Assembly: GCA_037128595.1 (NCBI GenBank)
Contig: JBAXWB010000001.1
Span: 124,001-188,000, forward strand
DNA length: 64,000 nucleotides
Direction: 5' to 3'
DNA from: a bacterium
GTDB lineage: Bacteria; Verrucomicrobiota; Kiritimatiellia; CAIKKV01; CAITUY01
The notes under the pieces were generated by a model. That model was given only the letters and a program-made list of their open reading frames with translations, made no database searches and was not told where the DNA came from. Below, piece after piece: positions 51,350 through 60,350 of the stretch (the first letter of the stretch is position 1; each line of letters begins with the position of its first letter). Position numbers and translations under genes: made by a program.

Positions 51350-52380
51350 CGACTTCCGGCATCAAAGCCTTTTTTAGGAAAAATTATGACCGGCTGATTG
51401 CCGCCGTGGTTCTGGTCGTGTTGCTGTCCTCGCTGGTGTTTCTTGCGGTTCAGGCGAAGATTCAGAAGGCAGGACAACAGGAGTTTGACGGCAAACTTGC
51501 GAGGCTGACTCCCAAATTCGAAAAAGCGGATGCAGCAGACAAGACCATTTTCAATAATGCGTTAGAGGCGATTGCGGGGCCCTTTCAAACCGAAGAATGG
51601 AAGGCCGGGCTTCTGCTGACACCAGAATTACGAGTGCGCTGTGTGGGGTGTGACCGCCCTATCCCCTATACCGCGACGAACTGCACCTTTAAGGCGTGCG
51701 GGGTGGAACAGCCGCCGGACAAAACCAGTGTGGTCGATTCCAATGGTAACGGGGTCCCGGATGAGTGGGAAAAAAAATTCAATCTTTTCGCCATGTCGGG
51801 TGATGAACTCTCGGTGGATCATGATAATGACGGGTTTTCGTCCCGTGAGGAGTATGACTGGAAGACGGACCCCCGTGACCCAGGGAGTCACCCACCCTAT
51901 CTGGCCAAGGTTCGGGTGGCCAGCATCAAGCCGATTCCCTTCCGTATGATTTTCAAAGCGGTCAACCGGGCGGGGGGTAAACTGATTTTTCAGATCAATC
52001 TGAGGTTAAATGGGCGCTCCTTCTACAAGAGTTTGGGGGAAGAGGCCGAAGGGTTCAAACTGGTGTCTTATGACGAAAAGGCGGCCGAAGGCCCCACACT
52101 GACCCTTGAGCGAAATGGGAAGCTGATTCCCCTGATAAAAGGGCATCAAGTCCCTCGCGATGATTATGAGGTGAAGCTGGTCTCCCTGATGGACGGGACG
52201 GTTTTGACGGTGCGGCCGGACGTCGATTTTGAGTTTAAAAATGCCCAGTACAGGGTTAAAAAAGTTGACATAGGGACAGGTCGTGTACTAATAAACGACC
52301 CTTTGCGTAATGTGGAAGTTTGGATTGAGCGGCAGGCGCCGGGCGTGGACCAGCCATCTGCAACCTCTAATTTGAAATAA
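51346..52380 (+). CDS. Pilus-operon membrane protein with Cys4 and calcium-type motifs
   Basis: 344 residues. One N-terminal membrane helix (LIAAVVLVVLLSSLVFLAV). Residues about 95-125 contain C-x2-C and C-x4-C, like a small zinc ribbon. Then DSNGNGVPDEWE and DHDNDGFSSREEY, two EF-hand/TSP3-like calcium loops, near residues 128 and 155. The beta-rich C-terminus may play the role of PilP, linking the inner membrane complex to the secretin encoded next. Corresponds by position to Amuc_1099. Confidence 0.65.
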   Translation: MTTSGIKAFFRKNYDRLIAAVVLVVLLSSLVFLAVQAKIQKAGQQEFDGKLARLTPKFEKADAADKTIFNNALEAIAGPFQTEEWKAGLLLTPELRVRCVGCDRPIPYTATNCTFKACGVEQPPDKTSVVDSNGNGVPDEWEKKFNLFAMSGDELSVDHDNDGFSSREEYDWKTDPRDPGSHPPYLAKVRVASIKPIPFRMIFKAVNRAGGKLIFQINLRLNGRSFYKSLGEEAEGFKLVSYDEKAAEGPTLTLERNGKLIPLIKGHQVPRDDYEVKLVSLMDGTVLTVRPDVDFEFKNAQYRVKKVDIGTGRVLINDPLRNVEVWIERQAPGVDQPSATSNLK

Positions 52381-52420
52381 GCTGCAAGGCTGTGATTTAA
52401 GAATGCAAGGAGAACGCTTT

Positions 52421-55400
52421 ATGAGATTTTCGCACATGCTCCGTTCCAGTTTGATGGTTATAACCGGAGCTGTTGTCGGCATCACGGCCTATTCCCATGC
52501 GGCGAATGCTGTAATCGAGGAGCTTAGTCCTGAGGTTATTGCGGTAGCGGGGACCAATGTGCCTGATGTGGCCGCCCCTGCGAAAGCGCCCAAGGAAGTG
52601 GTTGCTGCGCCCGCTATTGAAGAACTGGTTCCCGCCACGGCCCCCAAAGTTGAGGCCCCGGCGGTCGAAGCCCCCGTGGCCACCACCCCGGAGGTCAAGC
52701 CGGCCGAAGTTGTTGCGCCAGCCCCCGCCGAAGCAGTCGCACCTGCGGCGGCACCCGTCGCTGAAGCGGCACCTGTTGTTGCACCGGCTCAGCCGGAAGT
52801 CAAGGATGCGGTGGCCGCTCCAGCCGCTGAACCCGCTAAGGCCGCCGTTCAAATTCCGCTGATCGAAGAATTGATTCCTGCAGCACCTGCCTCCGCTCCT
52901 GCGGCGGCTCCTGCCGAAAAACCTGCCGCGATGATCGAGGAACTCGCCGCCCCCGCCGCAGTCGCTCCTACCGCGGTCGCTCCTGCCGCCGCCCCGGCCG
53001 AAGTTCCTGTTGCCCAGGCTGAAGCGCCCACGGCACCGGCTCCGGTTGCGGCCGCTCCTGACTCGGCGACCAAAGAGGCGTTAGAGGCGGCGATGAAAGC
53101 CGCCGGCTCTGAAGATCGGGCAACCGCGGTTTCCCAACAGGAGGAAGTCAAGCGCAAGTCCCGTGAAATTGACGGGCGAAAGGCGATGGCCTCCGGGGAT
53201 CAGGCGTGGAAGGCCGGGGATTATTCTGCGGCCGCGGAATCATATAAGCTTGTGCTCAAGAATCTGCCGCCCATCGAGCGTTTTGCGAAGTTGCGTAATG
53301 TGGCCACTCAACGTCTGCCGGAATGTGACTACGAGATGGTCCGCGCCATGTATACTTCGGGGAAATATTCGGAAGCGGTGACCAAGGGTGAGGAATTCAT
53401 CAAGGTCCGTCCGGACAACCCGCCTTTGCGGAAATTGATTGCCAAGATCAGTGCGCGTCCACCTGACCGCCCCGCAGGCGAAGTGACGGCCGGCGAGAAG
53501 CCGGTCGATTCTGAGGTGGAGAAGCAGATGCGTCAGGGCCGTGAGGCGATGGCGGGCCGGGATTATGCCGAAGCACGCCGTCGGTTTGAGTCGGTGTTGG
53601 GGATTGAGCCGGATCACCGTGAGGCCATGCGGTATTTGAAAGTGCTGGGCGACCGTGAGTATGGGAATAAGTCAGTTGAGCGCGATGCGACCGCTCGCAA
53701 AATGACCGCGGATGTCCGGGATACCTGGAATTCAAAATACAAGGTGATTAAAGGGCGGCCGCAGGCGGTCTCGCAGGTCAGCACCCAGTCGGTTTCGTTG
53801 ATTGAAGACAAGATGAAAAAAATCATCATCGACGAGGTGGAGTTCCGTCAGGCGAACATGCATGATGTGGTTGATTTCCTGAATAAGCGCAGTCGTGATT
53901 GTGATAAATCCGCTGAGGATGAATCGAAAAAGGGTGTGAACATTATCTTTAACCCTAACCCCGGGGGTCCTGCCAGTGCGGCCGTTGCCGCGCCTAGGCC
54001 GGCGGCTGACGATCCTTTTGGCGCTCCCGCAGCTGGGGCGGCTGGGGCGGCCTCAGGCGTTCCTGAAGTGACGTTTTCGGCTCGGTATATTACCCTTTAT
54101 AATGCTTTGAAAATCATCACCAGTGTGTCCGGTCTGAAATGGCGTATTGATGGCGACGTGGTGATGATTATCCCGTTTGACTGGGATCCGGCGACGATTG
54201 AAATGCGTATGTATCCCGTTGAACCCACTTTCATTGAACGGGTCAAGCTGACCAGCAGCGCCATGCCCGCCGTGACCACAGTGGGGGGGCGTGAAATGAA
54301 GGGGATCGAGCCCGGGGGGAATGCCGAAGGGGTGGCCGACCTGAAGGAAAGCTTCATTCAAATGGGCATGACCTTCCCCAAGGGCTCCACCATCAACTAC
54401 AACCCAGGCATCGGGAAAGTGATCGTGGCGAATACGTCTGACAATCTCGCTATTTTTGAAAAACTGTTGGGCGAATTGAATGTCGTGCCCATGCAGGTCG
54501 AAATCGAAGCCAAATTCGTCGAAGTCAACGAGACCGACCTGTATGAATCCGGTCTGGAATGGTTGCTGACGGATAACTGGGAAATGCTGACGAAAAATAA
54601 CAGCAATCCCTACGCTCCGATGACCTCCAATCCCCGCATTCAGATGAATGCGAATAGTGCCGACGGTGGATTTACCAAGGGCTTGAACTTCCTGGGTATG
54701 CAGGACGGCAAATCGACCGCGATGGCTGGCGGCAAAGGGACCATGGGCGCGATCGCCTCAATTTCCGGGATTCTAACGAACCCCGATCTAACGGTGATTC
54801 TCCACGCGTTGGAACAGAATGGTAATGCCGACCTGCTGTCTGCCCCTAAAGTAACGGCGCGATCGGGTGAGCAGGCATTGATCAAGGTTGTGACCGAGTA
54901 TATCTATCCCACCACATTTGAGGTCCAGGGCGGTCAGATCGGAAATAATTCGGGCGGGAATAATAATAACGCCAACGTGATTCAGGAAACGACGGTGGTT
55001 CCTCAGGATTTCGCCACGCGGGAAGTCGGTGTGATTCTGGAGGTGACCCCTGAAGTCAGTCAAGACGGCAACATGATCAGCTTGACGATGAAGCCGCAGG
55101 TGGTGACCGATCCGATCTGGTACCAGTATGGGTCGACCGTCCGGCGTGCCGACGGCTCTGAGCAGGTCTTGAATATGCCGCAGCCGTTCTTCCAGGTCCG
55201 GGCGATTGAGACCAAGATTTCGATTTATGACGGCGCCACGGTGGCGATGGGTGGGTTGATCACCGAGTCAGTCGATAAGGTCAACGACAAGATCCCTGTG
55301 CTTGGGGATATTCCCTTTATCGGCGCTCTGTTCCGCTCTAAATCCGAAAAAAGTGTCAAGCGCAACCTGCTGATTTTCGTGACCGCTAAATTGGTCGATC

Positions 55401-55483
55401 CCGCCGGGCATCTGATCCGTAATCAAACGCCGGACACCGGAGCGCCTGCTCCGAGCGCTCTGGCGCCCGTTGCGGTCCGTTAA
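52421..55483 (+). CDS. pilQ: Type IV pilus/type II secretion-like secretin
   Basis: 1020 residues from ATG 52421 (AAGGAG upstream). A signal peptide precedes about 200 residues of Ala/Pro-rich low complexity with four IEEL words. TPR-like helices (about 255-420), an N0/STN-like domain (about 465-590), an N1-like part and the secretin domain (about 780-1010) follow. The secretin signature reads VAMGGLITESVDKVNDKIPV, then LGDIPFIGALFRSK. It forms the outer-membrane pore. Matches Amuc_1098 in position. Confidence 0.92.
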   Translation: MRFSHMLRSSLMVITGAVVGITAYSHAANAVIEELSPEVIAVAGTNVPDVAAPAKAPKEVVAAPAIEELVPATAPKVEAPAVEAPVATTPEVKPAEVVAPAPAEAVAPAAAPVAEAAPVVAPAQPEVKDAVAAPAAEPAKAAVQIPLIEELIPAAPASAPAAAPAEKPAAMIEELAAPAAVAPTAVAPAAAPAEVPVAQAEAPTAPAPVAAAPDSATKEALEAAMKAAGSEDRATAVSQQEEVKRKSREIDGRKAMASGDQAWKAGDYSAAAESYKLVLKNLPPIERFAKLRNVATQRLPECDYEMVRAMYTSGKYSEAVTKGEEFIKVRPDNPPLRKLIAKISARPPDRPAGEVTAGEKPVDSEVEKQMRQGREAMAGRDYAEARRRFESVLGIEPDHREAMRYLKVLGDREYGNKSVERDATARKMTADVRDTWNSKYKVIKGRPQAVSQVSTQSVSLIEDKMKKIIIDEVEFRQANMHDVVDFLNKRSRDCDKSAEDESKKGVNIIFNPNPGGPASAAVAAPRPAADDPFGAPAAGAAGAASGVPEVTFSARYITLYNALKIITSVSGLKWRIDGDVVMIIPFDWDPATIEMRMYPVEPTFIERVKLTSSAMPAVTTVGGREMKGIEPGGNAEGVADLKESFIQMGMTFPKGSTINYNPGIGKVIVANTSDNLAIFEKLLGELNVVPMQVEIEAKFVEVNETDLYESGLEWLLTDNWEMLTKNNSNPYAPMTSNPRIQMNANSADGGFTKGLNFLGMQDGKSTAMAGGKGTMGAIASISGILTNPDLTVILHALEQNGNADLLSAPKVTARSGEQALIKVVTEYIYPTTFEVQGGQIGNNSGGNNNNANVIQETTVVPQDFATREVGVILEVTPEVSQDGNMISLTMKPQVVTDPIWYQYGSTVRRADGSEQVLNMPQPFFQVRAIETKISIYDGATVAMGGLITESVDKVNDKIPVLGDIPFIGALFRSKSEKSVKRNLLIFVTAKLVDPAGHLIRNQTPDTGAPAPSALAPVAVR

Positions 55484-55491
55484 GGTTACGT

Positions 55492-56361
55492 ATGAGTAAA
55501 CGACGGCTGTTGTTGGTTGACGGGACACAGCTGTTCTACAGGTCGTTCTTCGGTATCAAAAACCTTACCACCCGGGAAGGTATTCCTTCCAATGCCGTTT
55601 TTGGATTCATCAGAGGGATTCACCAGTTAATTGAAGGGCGAGCCCCTTCTCATCTTGCCGTGGTATGGGATGGAGGGATTCCTCCGGCCAGGCGCGCCCT
55701 TTTGCCGGAGTATAAAGCCCAACGGCCCCCGATGCCTGACGAATTGCGGTCGCAATATCCCTTTATCGTTGAATTTTTGGGCTGTGCCGGGATTCCTTTC
55801 ATCCGGATGGACCAGGAGGAGGCTGATGATATTCTGGCATCCTTGGCGCAGTGGGCTGAACCCGAGGCGGATGAAGTGATGGTGGCGACCTGCGACAAGG
55901 ACCTCTTTCAGATGGTGTCAGAGAAGACGGTGTTGCTCGGGTGGGGAAAAGAGGATAAACCCGTCGGACGACAGGCTGTTTTTGAAAAGACGGGGGTCTA
56001 TCCCGAGCAAATTGTGGCTTGGCTGGCATTGACCGGCGATACGGCGGACAATATTCCCGGGGTTGATGGGGTGGGGGCCAAGACTGCGGCTAAACTTCTG
56101 GCAAAATATGGAACAGCGGCGGGGATTTTTCATGATATCGCGTCTGTCCAGCCTGATCGCATCCGGGGGCGCCTGCTTACGGACCGGTCAACAGTGGAAC
56201 GGAATCTGGCGTTGGTTAAATTAAATACCGCCATGAATTGTTCACCGGGCTGGGAGGCCCTGGCATTCCAACCCGAGCGTCCGGCCACAATGCGCCCGTT
56301 TTATGCCCGTATGGAATTCCACTCCTTGATCAAGGGCTGTGATCAAGGCGAATTGTTTTGA
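55492..56361 (+). CDS. Stand-alone 5'-3' exonuclease (FEN/Pol I N-domain type)
   Basis: 289 residues, similar to the exonuclease domain of DNA polymerase I without polymerase. Metal-binding Asp residues appear in LLVDGTQLFYRSF, VWDGG, QEEADDILA, ATCDKDLFQM and LTGDTADNIPGV, and the DNA-binding helix-hairpin-helix in GVGAKTAAKLLAKYG. It would remove RNA primers or flaps. Eight bases after the secretin gene; the functional link is probably only positional. Confidence 0.92.
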   Translation: MSKRRLLLVDGTQLFYRSFFGIKNLTTREGIPSNAVFGFIRGIHQLIEGRAPSHLAVVWDGGIPPARRALLPEYKAQRPPMPDELRSQYPFIVEFLGCAGIPFIRMDQEEADDILASLAQWAEPEADEVMVATCDKDLFQMVSEKTVLLGWGKEDKPVGRQAVFEKTGVYPEQIVAWLALTGDTADNIPGVDGVGAKTAAKLLAKYGTAAGIFHDIASVQPDRIRGRLLTDRSTVERNLALVKLNTAMNCSPGWEALAFQPERPATMRPFYARMEFHSLIKGCDQGELF

Positions 56362-56415
56362 CGCTGACGGCTGGCTCCTGAAATCTTCCCCACGGCATTT
56401 TGCCTTCTGAAAACG

Positions 56416-56443
56416 TTGACTCTGCTCCGGCATCCTATATCCT
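56416..56443 (+). promoter_or_regulatory. Possible promoter right at the purD start
   Basis: TTGACT, 16 bases, TATCCT. A start about seven bases on would fall at 56450, two bases before the purD ATG, and no ribosome-binding purine run precedes that ATG. Confidence 0.45.
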
Positions 56444-56451
56444 TTCCTCCC

Positions 56452-57726
56452 ATGAAAGTTCTAGTTGTAGGTGGTGGCGGGCGTGAACATGCCCTTATCT
56501 GGAAGCTCTCGAATGACAGCTGTCATCCGGTGCTTTTTTGTGCTCCGGGAAATGCGGGGACTTTGGAATTGGCGACCAACGTTGCCATTGAGGCGGACAA
56601 CATTCCCGCGTTGGTCGCCTGGGCCGTGGAGCACCGGCCGGACCTGGTGGTGGTCGGGCCGGAAGTGCCGTTATGCGCCGGACTGACCGATGCGCTCGAG
56701 GGGAAAGGCATTCGCGTGTTCGGCCCCTCCCGGGCGGCCGCCCGGCTTGAAGGCAGCAAGGTGTTTGCCAAGGACGTGATGGTGGCAGCAGGGGTGCCGG
56801 CGGCACAGTCCAGCACTTTTACGGATGCTCAAAAGGCGATTGATTTTATCAGCGATATTGGCGTCCCGATTGTCATCAAGGCGGAAGGCTTGGCTGCCGG
56901 GAAAGGGGTTACCGTTTGTCTCACGCGCGACGAGGCGGAGCGGGCGGTTAAAGAGGCGCTGGTGGATGAGGCGTTTGGTGCAGCTGGTCAGCGGATCCTG
57001 GTGGAGGAATTTCTTGAGGGCGAAGAGGTTTCCGTCCTTGCCCTCACGGATGGTGAACATGTGGTGTTGCTGGCCTCGGCACAGGATCATAAACGGGTAT
57101 TCGACGGGGATAGAGGGCCCAATACCGGAGGAATGGGAGCCTATTCCCCCGCGCCGGCTCTTAAAGAGGCTCAAATGCCCATGATCGAGCGTGAAGTTTT
57201 CGGGCGGATCCTGACTGAATTGAAAAGTCGGGGCATTACCTACAAAGGGGTATTATTTGCCGGTCTGATGATGACCGCGAACGGGCCGATGGTGCTTGAA
57301 TTCAATTGCCGGTTCGGTGATCCCGAAACCCAGGCGATCCTGCCACGCATCCAGGGTGATTTGATTCCGGCGCTGGAAGCCTGCATCGATGGCACCCTCT
57401 CCCCTGAGATGATTCAATACAAGCCTGAAGCCTGTGTCTGTGTCGTGATGGCGGCAGGCGGATACCCCGGCCCATACCAGAAGGGTAAGAAAATCGGGGG
57501 GCTTAAGGCCGTGGTCGGAATGCCCGGGACCGTGGTGTTCCATGCCGGAACCCAGGCCCGGGACGGCGAGGTGTTCACCGCCGGTGGTCGGGTATTGGGG
57601 GTGACGGCCTTGGGAGATGGGCTGAAGGCGGCCGTGGACCGCGCCTATGGGGCCGTTAAGAGAATCAGTTTTGATGGCGCGTTGTTCCGGAGTGATATCG
57701 CGGCCAAGGCGTTTCGGAAAGGGTAA
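56452..57726 (+). CDS. purD: Phosphoribosylamine-glycine ligase
   Basis: 424 residues from ATG 56452, giving the classic N-terminus MKVLVVGGGGREHALIWKL. An ATP-grasp enzyme that makes GAR in purine synthesis. Motifs: VVGPEVPLCAGL, KAEGLAAGKGV, GPNTGGMGAYSPAP and EFNCRFGDPETQ. In-frame upstream starts lack support. Followed by purE after 9 bases, so one purine operon. Confidence 0.96.
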   Translation: MKVLVVGGGGREHALIWKLSNDSCHPVLFCAPGNAGTLELATNVAIEADNIPALVAWAVEHRPDLVVVGPEVPLCAGLTDALEGKGIRVFGPSRAAARLEGSKVFAKDVMVAAGVPAAQSSTFTDAQKAIDFISDIGVPIVIKAEGLAAGKGVTVCLTRDEAERAVKEALVDEAFGAAGQRILVEEFLEGEEVSVLALTDGEHVVLLASAQDHKRVFDGDRGPNTGGMGAYSPAPALKEAQMPMIEREVFGRILTELKSRGITYKGVLFAGLMMTANGPMVLEFNCRFGDPETQAILPRIQGDLIPALEACIDGTLSPEMIQYKPEACVCVVMAAGGYPGPYQKGKKIGGLKAVVGMPGTVVFHAGTQARDGEVFTAGGRVLGVTALGDGLKAAVDRAYGAVKRISFDGALFRSDIAAKAFRKG

Positions 57727-57735
57727 GGAGTAGGC

Positions 57736-58275
57736 ATGAAAAGAAAATCAGCAAAAGTCAGCAAGGTCGAGGTGGCGATTGTCATGGGGAGTGATTCTGA
57801 CTGGCCCCTGTTACAGGAGACGGTCAATACCCTGACGGGGTTCGGGGTCGGGTGTGAGGTGCGCGTCATGTCGGCGCACCGGACGCCGGATCTGGCAGCG
57901 GGTTATGCGCGCAAGGCTTCCGCAAACGGCATAAAAGTGATGATTGCCGCAGCGGGTGGGGCGGCACATCTGGCAGGGGTAATCTGCGCGCATACTACGT
58001 TGCCGGTGATAGGGATTCCCGTTCCCAGCGGTTTCATGAATGGACTGGACTCGTTGCTGGCAACCGTTCAGATGCCGGCGGGGGTTCCCGTGGCGACCGT
58101 GGCGACCGGTAAAGCGGGCGCGGTGAATGCCGCCATTCTGGCTGTCCAGATCCTTGCCCTCGGGCGGCCGGATCTGGCGCAGAAACTGGTGGCGCATAAG
58201 ATGACGCTGATCGAAAAGGTGAATGCGGGGAATGCCCGCATTCAAAATGAGCTCAGGAATCTGAAATCAGCGTGA
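57736..58275 (+). CDS. purE: N5-carboxyaminoimidazole ribonucleotide mutase
   Basis: 179 residues, AAGGAG before the ATG. Class I PurE motifs: MGSDSDWP, MSAHRTPD with the catalytic His, and AGGAAHLAGV. It converts N5-CAIR to CAIR, a later purine step than PurD. A basic N-terminal extension of about ten residues is unusual but minor. Confidence 0.96.
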   Translation: MKRKSAKVSKVEVAIVMGSDSDWPLLQETVNTLTGFGVGCEVRVMSAHRTPDLAAGYARKASANGIKVMIAAAGGAAHLAGVICAHTTLPVIGIPVPSGFMNGLDSLLATVQMPAGVPVATVATGKAGAVNAAILAVQILALGRPDLAQKLVAHKMTLIEKVNAGNARIQNELRNLKSA

Positions 58276-58294
58276 GGTTCAGCGGATAGGCGGG

Positions 58295-59272
58295 GTGAGC
58301 GTGAAATCCGGTTGGCACAAATGGAGTCGCCTGGTGATGCTGGGGGGCGGGGTTTGGCTCCTCATCCCGGGGGGCGTCCTGCCGGTGGTCGCCGCCGATA
58401 GTCTGGATGAATTTCTGTCCGGGCTGGAGACGAACGGGGTTTTAGTGGACCGCTTGGCCGCCCGCGCGGGTGGGGTTGATGGTATACTCCGATCTATCGA
58501 TCCGGAGGTGTTCATCAGCAGCGAAACAACCCCGCTGACATCGGACAGGATGGCGGGAGGCAAGGTGCCATCGGTAGTGCAGGCGGTTGAATTATGGCCT
58601 GAGAACCTGGCGTATATCAAGGTGTCCGGTCTGGAACCTGGTAGCGGGGAAGAACTACTGGGGCATTTTCAATCCTTGAGCACCAGATCGGGCTTGCTGT
58701 TTGATTTAAGGGGTGCCCGAGGTCAGGATCTTGAGTCCGCCTGCATTCTGGCCGGTTTGACGCACCACCCACAGGAGCCCCTTTTTCTCATCACCGACAA
58801 TCGGGGCATTCCGCTGGCAACGAATACGGTGGCTGGGATGTTTACCCGCCTGCCGTTCCTGCTGATTCTGATGGATGAAGGGACTTCCGGAGCTGCTGAA
58901 GCGCTGGTCTCCGTTTTAAAAGGTAGCCCCGGGGTGATGCTACTAGGGGGCAGGACGCGGGGGGATCCGTATCTACGGAATTGGCTGACCCTGCCAGATG
59001 GCCGGATGGCGCGACTGGCTACGCGCAAATGGAAGACGATCCTGGGCGAATCTTGCGAAAAGGTCGGGGTCAGGCCGGATGTTGAGGTCACCGCCCGCTC
59101 CGGCAGTGGCAATGAAGGGCTTTCGCGAACGAATAAAACTGACCGCGTCTTGAGTCTTAAGTCGGATGCCGACCGGGATCTAATGATGCGGGTGGCGGGA
59201 GATGCGGCATTGCAACGGGCCACAGATATTTTGCTTGGCCTTCAGGCGGTGGGGGGCTATGGACGGGAATAA
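58295..59272 (+). CDS. Exported S41 peptidase-like protein with degenerate active site
   Basis: 325 residues, GTG start. Signal peptide ends near VVAA|DSL. The C-terminal half follows the tail-specific (C-terminal processing) protease fold: LLFDLRGARGQDLESA, LLILMDEGTSGAAEAL and LLGGRTRGDP. Active family members have a Ser at the fourth place of GTASASE and a Lys in TFGKG. Here those places are Gly and Asp or Arg. It is therefore probably not a working protease and may bind peptides or cell-envelope material. Confidence 0.7.
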   Translation: MSVKSGWHKWSRLVMLGGGVWLLIPGGVLPVVAADSLDEFLSGLETNGVLVDRLAARAGGVDGILRSIDPEVFISSETTPLTSDRMAGGKVPSVVQAVELWPENLAYIKVSGLEPGSGEELLGHFQSLSTRSGLLFDLRGARGQDLESACILAGLTHHPQEPLFLITDNRGIPLATNTVAGMFTRLPFLLILMDEGTSGAAEALVSVLKGSPGVMLLGGRTRGDPYLRNWLTLPDGRMARLATRKWKTILGESCEKVGVRPDVEVTARSGSGNEGLSRTNKTDRVLSLKSDADRDLMMRVAGDAALQRATDILLGLQAVGGYGRE

Positions 59273-60323
59273 CCCCAGCATCATAATGGTCAGGCCTGAA
59301 AAAATCGACCAGAAGGCCATCAGCGCCGCCGTAGAAGCCCTGCGGGGCGGGGGGCTGATCATTCTGCCGACTGAGACCGTATACGGGGTTGCCGCCGATC
59401 CTGGCGTGCCGGGGGCCGAAGACCGGATCTATGAGGCTAAAGGGCGGGAACGGGGGAAGCCGCTTCCTATGATGGCCGCCTCACTGGAGGCGGTCGAGCG
59501 GGCAGGCGCCCTTTTGTCTCCCGCTGCCAGACGTCTGGCCTGCCGCTACTGGCCCGGCCCCCTGACGCTGGTGGTGAACTGCGGGGATCGGGTGGAGGGG
59601 TTCCGGGTTCCAGATCATCCGGTGGCTCTGGCGGTTCTGAGTGCAGTGGGGGGCGTGTTGCGTGTGACCAGTGCCAATCAAAGCGGGACCCCTGCCGCGC
59701 TGACGGCTGCGGATGCGGTAAAGGCTCTGGGGGGGCGGCTGGCTCTGGCACTGGATGCGGGGCCCGCTACGCTGGGCCGCGAAAGTACGGTGGTGGAGGC
59801 AACGGGCGAAACACTGAAAATCCTCCGGCAGGGGGCACTGCCCGCCACCGCAGTTCTGTCACGTCCTAAGGTATGGCTGGTGTGTACCGGGAATACCTGT
59901 CGCAGTCCCATGGCGGAACAGTTACTACGCCGATGGCTGGGAAAGGATACCGGCTGGGAGGTGGCTTCGGCGGGGGTTTCCGCCATGGAGGGGCAGCCGG
60001 CAAGTGAGGGTGCCAGACAGGTCATGGCGGAAAAAAAACTGGATTTGAGCCTGCACCGCAGCCGTAATCTCGGCGAGGCCCACATTGACGATGCCGACCT
60101 CATTGTGGTAATGACAGAGGCGCATCGACGGGCAGTCGTGCGGCGTTTTCCGCAGGTGGCGGAGCGGGTGGTCTTATTGAATACGTTCAGTTCGGCGCAC
60201 CCCGGTGAGGATGTTCCCGATCCGTTTGGACTGTCCCTGGATGTCTATCGTTCAATTCGGGATGAGATTGATGCGGCAATGCCGGATCTGGTGTTGCACT
60301 TGCACAGGTTGTATCAAAAGTAA
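59259..60323 (+). CDS. TsaC/Sua5 - protein arginine phosphatase (YwlE) fusion
   Basis: 354 residues from ATG 59259, which follows a G-rich ribosome site and overlaps the previous gene by 14 bases. Residues 1-215 are a TsaC/YrdC domain for the threonylcarbamoyl step of tRNA t6A synthesis (LPTETVYGVAAD, KGRERGKPLPM, RVTSANQSG). Residues 220-354 are a low-molecular-weight phosphatase with C-x5-R loop VCTGNTCRSPMAE and the DP acid (VPDPFG). The Thr after GN is the YwlE-type, arginine-phosphatase signature. Confidence 0.92.
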   Translation: MDGNNPSIIMVRPEKIDQKAISAAVEALRGGGLIILPTETVYGVAADPGVPGAEDRIYEAKGRERGKPLPMMAASLEAVERAGALLSPAARRLACRYWPGPLTLVVNCGDRVEGFRVPDHPVALAVLSAVGGVLRVTSANQSGTPAALTAADAVKALGGRLALALDAGPATLGRESTVVEATGETLKILRQGALPATAVLSRPKVWLVCTGNTCRSPMAEQLLRRWLGKDTGWEVASAGVSAMEGQPASEGARQVMAEKKLDLSLHRSRNLGEAHIDDADLIVVMTEAHRRAVVRRFPQVAERVVLLNTFSSAHPGEDVPDPFGLSLDVYRSIRDEIDAAMPDLVLHLHRLYQK

Positions 60324-60350
60324 TGCAGGATGAAGGGGCGGGAAAGGGTC

